A program made the position numbers and the translations under genes. Shown here in pieces: positions 1 through 11,500 of a DNA stretch of 64,000 bases (position 1 is its first letter; every line of letters begins with the position of its first letter). Source of the DNA: Cryphonectria parasitica EP155 (Eukaryota > Ascomycota > Sordariomycetes > Diaporthales > Cryphonectriaceae); the NCBI RefSeq assembly GCF_011745365.1, contig NW_024468911.1, positions 614,759-678,758 of the forward strand. The letters run 5' to 3'. The notes under the pieces are model-generated. The model made no database searches. It was not told where the DNA came from and worked only from the letters and a program-made list of their open reading frames with translations.

Positions 1-2917
1 TGCTCCGCGCGTTGGCGGCTGCGACGGCGCCCTCCTCGAGGATAGGCGGGCTCGCGACCCGGCCGCTGATGGTCTGCGACTGGTGCTGCTGCTGCTGGGG
101 CGGCGCCACGCTGGCGATGGTCGCGTCCATGGTGCTCACCGTCGCGGGGTCCGACAGGTTGCGCATGTGCGTGCTCTCGCGCTCGCTGAGCACCGACACG
201 CCCGAGCTGCCTCGTACGCCGCCGGGCCTGTTACTGTTGCTGTTGTTGTCGTTATTGTTCTGCACCGTCGTCGCAGCTGGTGCCGAGGACCGCCCGCCTA
301 TGTGCTCGCTTGACACGGGCAGTTCTGGGAGGGTCTTGTTGGGGTCGTATTCTGCCGACAGGGATTTGGGCAGGACTGCCGAGTCTGGGACGGCGGGGCT
401 GGGCTTTGCTTGTTTGGGGGATGCTGGATGGGGCCCCGCGGCGGAGGAGGTGGCGTGTGAGGTGGACGATGGAGGCGCGGGCGGCGATGTAGTGTTGCGC
501 TGGTAGGAGGTACTGCTCACGACGCTGCCCTGGTCGGTATTCTGGATCGAGCTGTTGTAGGGGTAGGAGCGCACGCCCTGCGAGGGGGTTGCACTGCTGA
601 AGCGCGGGCCGTCGGTGTAGACGGACGACGTAGGATGGTCAGAGAGCTCTGCGACGAGAGGATTCGCTGCGAGAGTCAAGAAAAGTCAGCATGAAATACA
701 ACACAATAGAGGCTACATGCGGTCCAGGAAGATCTTTTGATCAAAAGAAGAAGAAAAGAAATGGAGGCCTGGGGAGGGGCTTACCTGGCAGCTCGAAGAG
801 GATGCCCGTCCCGTCTATCTCATGGTGAATGGGTTGTGTCGTCTGCTGCATGTCTTGTTGCGGGTGCTCACGCCAGTTTTGCATGAACGGGTATTGGGGA
901 TTGTTTTCGAACCTCGGCCCTTCTGGCGTCGGGCTGGGATGCGCGAGCTCCTCGCTGGTCGTGACCGTCTCGTCCTTGGGCTCCGCCACCCTCTGCCCGT
1001 TCATCCACGATATGATATTCTTCCACTTGTCGTCCGATGGCGCCACGCTCATGCCGCCGTTGGCCTTCATCAGCTTCCGACGTCTCCAGACGATGATACC
1101 CACGGCGACGGACGACACGAAGATGAGGCCCAGGAGAACGCCCAGCAGGGGCGCGAGGTACTTGGGCACACCACTGCCGCCGCCGCTCTTGGTCGTTGGC
1201 GTGTACGTGGGGTTGGTTACTGAGGTCGAGGTCGACTCGGGGTAAGGGTACCAAGTCGAGATCTTGGAGGTGGCGTACGCGGTCTGGAAGACGGCGCCCA
1301 GGGCCGACGTATCCCAGCTCTTGGGCGCAGTGGACGTTGCGCCGCCGGACCCATCGCCCCCAATCGCGTTGTAGATGACGCTGGGCACAGCATAGTCCGA
1401 GTAGACTGTCGGGTCGTAGCGGTCGAGCCACTGCGCGGAGCTCACGTTGAAGATCTGGATAATGTCGGGCACGCAGTCATAAACAGTGCTAGCCTGCGCC
1501 GGCTGGCCGCCAATGACCATCATCTGGTCTGGATACGGCATGACACATTTGTGTCCTGCACGCGCGTATCCCGAGCGTGCCGTGCTGGCCTGTTTCCACG
1601 TGAAGCTGGGCAGCGACAAGATCCAGACTGCGTCGTTCCAGTACGAGTCGTCCGTCGCGTGAAGACCATCATAGCCGCCATACCAGTAGATGTTGAAACT
1701 CGAGTAGTCTGCGGCTGGCTGCATGACCGCACAGCCCTGCGCCAGCTGTCCTGGGCCGCCTGTTGTCTTCTGCGTATACCACGCCTTGTTTGCGATATCG
1801 TAGACGTTGATGCTTGTCATGAAGGCCGGGCTTTGGTCCTCCTGTGGCGTGAATCTTTTAGTATCGAGCTGTTGCTGAGCGAGAAAAGAAGAAGAAGAAG
1901 AAGAACAAGAGAAATAGGGACGGAATGGATTTTCACTTACACTTGCGGTCTCGTTTTCCGAGACGTGGTCAGCCGTCACAAATTCAGGATACACCACACC
2001 TCCCAGGGCGACAAGAATCCCCTGTTTGCCGACGGGCACCCACACCAGCTCTGGGCTCGCACGCCCCGGTATATCATCTGGCAAGGTGACGTTGGTCCAC
2101 GTCCCCTGGTAGTCGGCCGCCATGTCGAGCGTGATGAGCGTGAGAGATGTCTCAGTGGCCGTGTCTGCATCATCGCCATCCGGGTAGTAGATATCGTCCC
2201 AGGTGGGCCCGTGAAGTCCAGCAAAGTAGAAACCGAGACTCTCCGAGGGCACGCTGGCCGCACCTCCATACGCAATATATCGTGTCATGTTTCCGCTCAG
2301 CTCATACGTGGTGAACAGAGGTGAGAAGGCGGTCTGGCCCTCTTCGGAGGGGTACTGCTCCCACTCCAGACCCGTGTTGCTGTCTGGCTCGGCGGACTTG
2401 TTTGTGACTGTCAGCAACCCGCCATAGAGCCAGTAGTCATCATAGCTGGCGAGCATCGCTCCGTCATAGTAGAGAGGCTTTAATGAAGTCCTGTCAGGTT
2501 CTTCAAAGAGAGCGCTGATGTTCTGTGAGATGTTGAACGGTATGCTGAAGTTCAGCATCAACGAGATCCCAGGCTGGTCGTCTGCGTAAAGAGTCAGAGT
2601 GCCTTCATACATCAACAGCAGGGGCTTGAAAATCAACGTACGGTCCTGGATTGCGCTGCCATATGATCCATCGGCCAAGCCGGGCCTCCAGTAGATGTAG
2701 CCACCATCCATGTATACTGAGTCTCTGATGACGGCCGCTGTGTCTGTTAGTATGCAGGACGGTCCTCTGTTGAGAGAAGAATCCACTTGCCCCGCAGTCC
2801 TTGCCATGTACACATTGTAGTGTTGACCTCGTTGGCTACCCATCCTCCTAGCTGAGCGACCACGATGGGCGCGAGACCCGCAAGAAGGGACAGCGAAAGC
2901 GTCCTTGAGACGGCCAT
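1..2917 (-). CDS. Secreted single-pass membrane kelch-repeat protein (3' end outside window)
   Basis: Model: four exons, 2917-2791, 2737-1941, 1874-785 and 666-1, giving at least 893 residues and still open at the left edge. The start at 2917 gives a cleavable signal peptide (MAVSRTLSLSLLAGLAPIVV, then AQ). The long ectodomain has kelch-type blades with GG turns (IYWYGGYDG, MMVIGGQP) and N-glycosylation sites. A membrane helix follows (about 24 residues from YLAPLLGVLLGLIFVSSVAV), then basic WRRRKL and a long Ser/Pro/Gln-rich cytoplasmic tail. Intron 1 (2738-2790) has a GC donor (GCAAGT) and a perfect TACTAAC branch site; without it the signal peptide is out of frame with the body. Intron 2 (1875-1940) is 66 bp, in frame and stopless. 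Intron 3 (667-784) leads to the tail. Such proteins are common in Pezizomycotina and are thought to act in cell-wall or polarity functions; the exact role is unknown. Confidence 0.85.
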
Positions 2918-5900
2918 CGTGATATCAGATCCCGGATATCAGGATACGCTTGTCGTGTGAGGTAGGATCAGGTAACTAAAGCTGCTATGAGACGAGATCG
3001 CTGCGATGCATTGCGCAACGGAGAATGCTGTGCTATCAAGAAGAAGAACAAATCGCGGGTCAGCCATACACGACTGGCATAGAGAATCAGAGGAGCACAA
3101 GTGGCACGCGGCCCGCAGACCGAGTCTCTCTTGTTCCAAGTCGGAATCAATCGCGATGAAGGTATTCGCCGCAGTTGACCAGATCAGGCCCTAGACAGTG
3201 CCTCAAGAAAATATCGAGGCAGGGTTGGGAGTAGCGGGGTCTTGAAAAGCCAAGACCAGAGCCAGAAATAGCACAATGTGGAAGAGCCCGGCTTACAGAG
3301 TATAGCACCAAAGTACCTGCATAAGAAAAAGCGAGTGCTTCAGCAGCAGATGCCAGTGTTGCAGCCCTACGAGGTCGGGTATCTCGCAGTCAGGTTATGG
3401 CCGACGGATGCGAGAGGGGCCGCCTCTTCGAGAACGCGGGGAACGATGACTGCAGTCGTACAGAGCCGGACTGTATGCAGCTGAAAGTTGTAAGCAGATC
3501 TATGCGGTTATCAGGCCTCTCTGGGGCGCGCGAGAAGAGTTGCCACTGGTGCTGGAGCAAGACAAGGCTCGATATCAGGAGGATCTGCCCATGCCAGGTC
3601 CTAAAAAGATCCAGCCTGGGTTTCCCTGACGAAGTGATGGGTGTGAATTCACAATTCGCGATCAGAAGTCCGCAAGATGAGAGTTACGCTGGAGCCATAG
3701 GATTTCTAAACCTCACCACGGGTGGCGAAGTGAGACCAGTTGGTCCAACATAATTTTGTGTCTTGCATGGAGAGTACAACAAAGTTGTCTCTATCTGGTC
3801 CAGTGGGAAGAATATCGGCTGTGCATCCCGCGGTCCCACACACAAGGTTGCATGGCTCCCTAATGGATGGTTGGACGCAGGTCACTCATGTTTGGTGCGT
3901 TGCTGCGAGTGTACAAGGGGGTTCGCCGCCCGAGGAGGGGTTAGGGGGGGGGAGGCCACAGCATCAACCCACGACATGCTCACGTTGGATCAGGAAGATT
4001 TTGCGGCTGAGTTGAAGTCTTCCATTGCTTCCAAGGATTCGTACTTAGGCCTGCCAGGCTACCTCTGGGCGGAGACCATGATTCTGGACTTCCCAAATTG
4101 TCGGGGACAGCGCACGTGAAAAGACGAGAGGAGGAGGAAGAGGTGGTGGTGGTGGTGGTGGTAGACCTTCTCAACAAGTCGAAAGCTTATCTGCAGCCGG
4201 TCAGGTCGATGGGGGTTCTTAGTTTCTCTCTTTTTCCCCTAGCTGAGCGGGACCCATGCTTAATCGAGCATGTCTATGCAGGCAGGCATTTCGGCCGCAT
4301 ATCGCGGAAGTGTGATCCAGTTGGAACCACCGACCTGTTGCTTTTCGTTTTATGTATAGCAGGAGACTGCCGCGGTGTCTCACTCTCAGTATCCACACGA
4401 TGCACAGCATATTCGCTTGTGTGTTCTCGCGGATTCAAATATGAGTCCAAGATCTGCTTCAATTTTGTTATGTTGTCGGAACCATACACTCACTCAAGCA
4501 GCCAGCTGGGCAGACTGTGTCCCCCCTCGCGTCGAGGACGAGGTTCTTGTGCGGAAGGGTCCACCCCCTACGAAAGGGCAGTCTTGCATCAGCTCTGCAC
4601 CGTCGCTACGATGCCATCTCGGCCTGTCAGCGTCGGTCTCACACACAAGACTCATCCACTCACTCACCCACACCTCGTAGGTGTCGAGGCTGCCTCCTTA
4701 TTTTTTCACAGGCAGGGAGTAGCAGCCCGCGATCAAAGGACGGCGACTCTCGGACGGCCGGTGCGTGCCATGTTGTTGACTCTGGGGGCGAGAGACAACA
4801 GCGGGGGAGAGGTGTGTCCAGTATTGGGTAGATCGGCGTGTGCGACGGTCACCTCAGCTCATCTGCCCACCTGCCCTGCATGGCTAGGTTGGTTGAGCGA
4901 GGAGCGCACGTGAACCGTCGAATCCTGCGGCTCAGATCTCATCAAGCAGGCGAGCGCCCCAGAGAGGAACCCGGCAGAATCCTTCGCGTCCGCTTAGGAG
5001 GGTCCCTTTGTAAACCACTCAGTGTATGGTACCATTACAGTAAGTGCAACGGTTCCATAGTGCCAGAGTACAACACAGCAGTACGCAGCAGTGTCCACCC
5101 GGAAGGCGGAGACGGACACCAGAAGGATGACTTTTTAGTATTTTTTTTCTCTCCCCTTCTCAGCCGCAAATGTGGACTCTCTCTGGGCTCCTCCTCACTT
5201 TCGAGTCCCAAGCATTGCGTGGTAGGCAGTAGCGACAGCAGCGACTTCGCCCTGCTATAAAATGCACATTGCAGTGAGGTGCAGACTTTTTCTGTTCAAA
5301 TTCCAACAACAAACGGCATCGCATAGTTACTTCTGCTGAAAGTGCAGGAGGCTAAGGGCTCCGGTTCATCGGTTGGGTGGAATGGAGCTCGGGTACGAGA
5401 GCGTGTCGATCGCGACACATGTGGTGCCCTCCTGAAAGTCGTCAAGAACCGGGTGAATCATGATTCTCCGCCCTTGCTGACAGGTGAAGGGAAGTTGAGG
5501 GTTGGAAAGTGGCGTAAGCCAGCGGTGAGTGGTTGCAGTGCTGACGAGAAGAGAACACACACAACTAAGAGTGATGTTGGTTGTGGTAGCTTTTGAGCCC
5601 TACCCAAGATGGATACCAATGTCAGCCCACTTGGCAAGGGCTACTCCGCCCATGCGCCCGCCTGGCCAAACCAGAATGGGCAGTGACACCGGGATCTAGG
5701 ATTTAGAGCCCAATCAATCGATAAGCTCAAGTGGTAGCGGACCGTTGGGGCGGGTCTTCACTGGCCCATCCTCGACCGCACCTGCCACCCCTGTAGGACA
5801 AGCTTACTATGGAGCATATTTATGGTACCGTACATAGTAGCGGTGACTTTATACCAGTGCCATAATCACTGCAAGACAGCATGTACTGTATACAAATATA

Positions 5901-8530
5901 GTAGTGTGGAGTACTCCCGATATGGTAATTTACCCCTCTCGTTGCCCCTTCCCAGTCGACTTGTCCTTCCTCTTGTTGAACAACCTTGACGACGTACCCT
6001 CTTGGCTGCCCTCTCAAAGCTTGTCCCTCGAGTTGTTGGTTACCGCAGCTCGACGATACGACAGTGGGACACTATGAAAATTGGAAATATCCTACTAAGC
6101 CGTTCCCTTGTAGGGAGCGTCAGGTAAGTGATACGTCCTGTTGACAGGCAAGGCAATGCGATCAGGAACTTTGTCTGACCTCTCGCAGGTTTTTGTTCCC
6201 CATTGGCCACCCCCGCAATCGATCGATCTCCTCCTAGAGTAAGCATGGTACCCGACTTTTCCAGTTTCTCTCCGCTCCACGGGGGGGGGGGGACAAAAAG
6301 GTGTCTACATAGTTGACATGGTCTGCTTCTTCCACCAGTCGGCCTGCTATTGAAGGTAGGTCTCGGGACGACTACGGCCTGTATGCAAGCCATCTGTACG
6401 TGATGACAACTTCCAAGGTCTAACAACGCGGGTGGCGTAATAGGGCAGCAAATAAACACATGGCATCAACGGAACGGCACCCCGGGTGCGGCCTACGTGA
6501 GTGACCAGATTCTGCCGATCACTGGGGATTAAGGTCAGCACTAGAATCAGACTATTGTTGCCCAGACGCCCTGGCATGTTACCTTGTCGTGTTGTCGTGT
6601 CGAGGCAACACTTACCTCACATTATTACCACAGAGTGTATGCTTTTGCTAACATAGTACGCACTACATACTAGACTTGTCTCACGCCCGCATTGGTCAGA
6701 TCAATACGGGAAAATATGTCTAGGGCGGAATCTTGTCTGCGCGAGCCCATCTTCCTCGCCGGAGAGAGAGGCGGAGGGGGTGGGGGAGAAGAGGATGCGC
6801 AACGGCTTCAAGGCAGTGGTGGGTCATAACCAGCTCAGCTCAGTCAGTCATGTCTAAGACCCAACGGGAACAACGGTCAACCCGTCAGGACTTGACAGGA
6901 GGAACAAGAGCTGATGTCAGGGGATCCAGAAGAGGCAGAGTGCCCTTACGTGTCGGAGAGACCTTCGTAGGGTTGGGCAAGCAGCGCCCTCATCCCTCCA
7001 ACAGGTATGTGCGATGGTAGGGCTTGCAGGCATCACACTGCATCGGGAGCGGACAGCTCCGCTCTACTACTACAGCACACACAGTCCGAATCGCGTGCCT
7101 GACTCCACGAGCCTGATCTGGAGTGGACAAGGCTACACCAAAGGTGCCTGTTCGTACACCCTGGCAGGCCCTTTTCCCTGTCGACAAGGGTAGCTCTTCT
7201 CGACGTCCCCGCTTCGCTGCTGACCGACTCCACCTCGAGAGCCTTGCCTCTGCAACCTACCTGAAGGGACATCAGCATGGTAGGGCTCTGTGTCTGCCCT
7301 ACCTTGCCCTGCCCTGCCCTACCGGCTCGACATCGCGAGCGGGTGGATGCATGTTGCATTCATTGCGCGCAGCTCACTTCGATAACACCGTAGGACCAAG
7401 ATGTTTCTTATCGTGCTTCTTGGTCCACAACCGAGTGCTGCATGCCCTTGGGCATTTCTTGTGTGCCCTGTCTGCTGTCATCATCGTATCGGCCGGCGGG
7501 GCTAAGAGTTTGTCTTTCCTGGTCCGTCATGGCCCCCATCAAGACAGAAATCCACAGGCAAACTCATGCGAGAATTCAGGTCTCGGACAAAGCGCCAACC
7601 AGAAGCGTGGTCCGGCCGCCAACGCAACCCGCGTCGTGGCTGGTTACATCCAGGAAGGGCATCCGTCAGCACTTTGTACCATACACCGATAACCGTGAGG
7701 TACCTCTTCCAAGGTCTGGACCTCCTCTTCGATGTCCATCCTGTTCGGTCCTGGATCGATCGTATCCATTAGCAGAATCTTCGACCCGCCCATGCTTCCT
7801 CACACACATGGGCCTGCAGGGTCAAGATGCCATGTTCGGTAGTCCCGGCAGGTATTGCACTTCCCTACATCCCGATGCTCATGGAGTTGTTTCTTCTGTC
7901 TCCCCCCCCCCCCCCCGGGGTCCCTCCCAGATCAAGTTCGGTAGGTATCTTGCCACACTCTCTTAGTTCTGGGAGTGTATTCTGTATGTCGACGAGCCCT
8001 TCTCGGACCCTCGCCACGCCAGAGACGAACCGCACCGTACACCCTGTTGTGTTGTTGTTGTTGAAGAGGGCTGCAGGGCCCACTCCCTTCAAGACGTTGA
8101 CAAGAGATCCTATGGTCCCATCTGATCTCCGGACTGGTTTCTCTCTCTCCATCAGCGCCGTCCTTCGTGTGCCCTAGGTCGGTTTAATTTCCGCCGGGCA
8201 ACGGTCTTCGTACCTCTGTAATTGGCCCATAAACAACCTGGCCTGGCTGAGAGGTGTGAGGTGCACTGCTTGCAGGGCTCAGCCTCTCGTCCCTTGAGCG
8301 CACCCCTCCTCCCCCCCCCCGGTCTGATCCGCCCAAGGTCCGAAGGCACATTGGACCCCTCCCCCAGGCGACCAGCCACTTGCTCATAATATTGATCACA
8401 GCTCGCCGACCGTGACAGAAGATTTACTTCTTCTGTCTCATCCCTCGCTTGGTGGCGGTCTACTGGACACTCGTTTTTCTGCTCGATTTGCAGAGACACA
8501 GCAGTTACAAGGCCCGAAAACTCTGAAAAA
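2918..8530. other. 5.6-kb intergenic region, no gene seen
   Basis: Open frames here are short, overlap on both strands and have no recognisable domains or splice-linked partners. The stretch holds homopolymer runs (G12 at 6281-6292, C15 at 7902-7916 followed by GGGG, C10 at 8311-8320), a GTG repeat near 4144-4162 and a CCTGC pentamer repeat near 7303-7321. It separates the divergently transcribed kelch and wall-protein genes, so it must hold both promoters. Its size is large for a fungal intergenic gap, and a non-coding transcript cannot be excluded. Confidence 0.6.
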
Positions 8531-11500
8531 ATGGTCACTCGCTATGGGTTATGGGCCCTCGGGGCCATGGTGGTGGGAGCCTTGGCCAACTCGACGCCGA
8601 CATATACCAACGTCACAGCGGCAGTTTCGTGCGATGAGGTTTGCTGGAGCACGACAACAGTGGCTGCGACGACCGAAACTGTCTTCTGGACCGAGCCAGC
8701 CACAACGGTTGTGTCTACCGTGACCGTCGATAAGACAGTGACATCGACCGTGACAGAATCGGCTTCAGCTGGTGTGTCGACCGTGACGGAGAGTCATACG
8801 TAAGTGATTCCCTCGCAAGGGTGCGTCTTGATTTGCGTCGACAGATATGTCATGCATAGAGTCAAGACGCAATATTTACAGCTCTTGCTAATTGTTACAA
8901 CAGCGTAACGGAAACTGTCTGCTCAAGTTCTGCGTGGTCATCTTCAAGCGCCTCGTACTCTCCATACCCTGTTGGCCCTTCATCCTGGCGTTCTGCACCG
9001 ACTGTCACGGCCTATATATCGACTACTGTCACAGTCATCAGTTTCCAGCCAACGACGTGAGTCTGAAGTTCTTTCGGCTACAAAAGTAGTATTCTTGAGG
9101 AATGAGTCTGGCTAACACTTTGACGCAGCACCACGACTACCGCTTATTCGAATGAAACTGTCACAGACACCTACCTTGAGGAGTAAGTCGTACTCTGCTG
9201 CTGCCTACATGGGGCCGGATTTCTGGCTTGGGTTCTGCTGGCCATTGCTAATACTAGAATCTAGTACAACTATAACCGATAGCTTCACGTGGGTTGCTCC
9301 TGGGCGAAGTAAAAGTATCTTGTGTTCAAGTGTAGCTAATGATCCTACAGGGCCACCTCAACCGAGACGGATTGGCTGACTACTACGTACATAACGTCTT
9401 ACACGTGAGTTCTTTCAATTTCCCCCCAATGGCTGGCCACACGACCCTCCATAATGTCCAACGTTGACATGGATCCAGGACAACCGAACTGGTCCCGACA
9501 ACAATCGTTTCGGTAAGCAAGATGATTTTCCCTATTTGTGTTCAGCATTCTGTATCCTTCTCCCACACCTACTTCACTCTCCAGCCCGACATTGCTCACT
9601 GTACCCCTTCCCGACTCCTTCGGGGTCTTGGCTAATACTTAAACAGTCTTACCCGTATACTATCACCGAGTGCGCGTTCTCAAGCCCCGTGGCCTACAAA
9701 CGAGCCGATGATGACATTACGAGCACCGTATATGTGACCTCAACGGACACCATCACGTCATGTGCACCGACGGTCACAGATTGTCCAGCCCGAAAAACTT
9801 CAACAACCTCTGGTGCCGGCGAACTTCCCAGCAGTTGCTTCAGCGTCACTACCAAGGTTGTCACCTCAGTGAGCACGCTGACGGTAATCACACCGGTCAC
9901 GACCGTGACGACACAGGTTGTGACTACCAGTGTTCCGACTACAACTACCAAGGACATTACGGTCACCAAGGACATCACGACAACAAAGCCCGTCACGACC
10001 ACCAAGGACATCACCAAGACTACGACCACGACGTGTGATGTTACAATTTTCAAGACCCGCACTATCGTGTCAACATACAAGACTACGAACACCAAGACCT
10101 TGAGCGTTACGAAGACCATTTCGGATACAATCACCGATATCGTGCCAACGGCAAGTCCTCCAATCCCCCAAGGTCCCCTAGACATGCCGTAGCTACTCGA
10201 TTCAGGCCTGCTAACATTCCCATGGAAAGACTACAACTGAAGTTAGTACATTGTACTCGACAAGCTACATAACCGACACGGTGACTACCACAACAGTACT
10301 GTCTCCCTTTCCCTATTTCTACATGGATAGCAATGAAACCTAATGACTGCTAGGTCTCTACGCTCGTCGAGGTCTCACCGACCACGGTCGTATCTTATGT
10401 ACCGACCACTGTAACCTCGGTATGATTATCCATGTCGCTTGTCAAGTTCTCCTGTTTGGTCTGGGAAGGTCACCTTGGAACAATGAAAAGCTGATCCTCC
10501 TGCTACTATAGGATATCTATTCAACCCTGACTGATACTGTTACTTCGGTATGTACTCCGCATCTTCCTCTGTCTATTACGCTAGGAATCACCAAATAATT
10601 TACTTACTCTGGCGCATTACAGGTTTCCGTATCTGTCAGTGTGGACTACATCACCACGACCAGCATTTCCGTGTCCACTGATATTCAAACATCATGGACC
10701 ACGATCGTTTCGACTACGAGCTATCCGGTGACTACCACAGTCGTGTCGGATGTGACATATACTACAAGCTTCTGGGAGACGGTGACCACCACCACTTCGA
10801 TCCCGTACACTACCACACAGTATTCCACGGCCACGGTCACTCAGGTATGTGAAAAACCTTGGTGCAGGCCTAAACCATCAGAGACCGTTAAATCTGGGAT
10901 TCCGGACGACAATATGACTTTTCCACCCGGCCCACTGCATCTCCTCGAGTCATGGTGTGGAATTTAGCTAAGCAGTGTGATACATACAGACTGTTCCGAC
11001 CACGACAACAGATGACTTTACTCAGACTGTTCCCACCACTGTAACAGATGACTTCACTCAGACAATCACTAAGGTAGTAACCCCCTATTTACAGTGTACC
11101 TGGCAATATTTGATCATGCTGACGCGCCTGTTTAGGACATAACCGCGACCGAGACTATCGTTCGCGTCACCACCGATACCGAAACATCTGTATGTGCTGT
11201 TGGCAATTCCTTATTCTTGTTCCAGGAGATGAAGCTAATAGAGAGCATCGACCAGGTCTCCACTGAGGTTGTGACATCTTGGACCACAATCGTCTCGACC
11301 TCGAGCTATCCGGTCCCGACTACGATTGATCATACGATAACGACCAGCTTCTGGACTACCATCTATAGCACAACGTCGATACCGTACACGGTCACTCAGG
11401 TAAGCATCGCCTCGGATTCTGTGAAATTATCACATTTCCTCCTTCGGCTTGGTCTTGTGTTCAAGGATGGGGCTGCGTTTGCGGCGTGCTCTTTGCCGCC

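Noticed and set aside
4098..4913. 271-codon open frame starting MSGTAHVKRREEEEE
   Set aside because: Its start is a GA/GTG repeat giving polyE and polyV, the rest has no domain, and overlapping frames on both strands are equally open.
7123..7692. 189-codon open frame on the + strand
   Set aside because: No domain, no splice partner and repeat-derived sequence (CCTGC units); composition is unlike nearby genes.
9694..10185. 163-codon minus-strand frame of Val/Met/Thr
   Set aside because: Antisense of Thr-codon repeats (ACN read as NGT); the sense strand has the signal peptide, splice sites and GPI tail.
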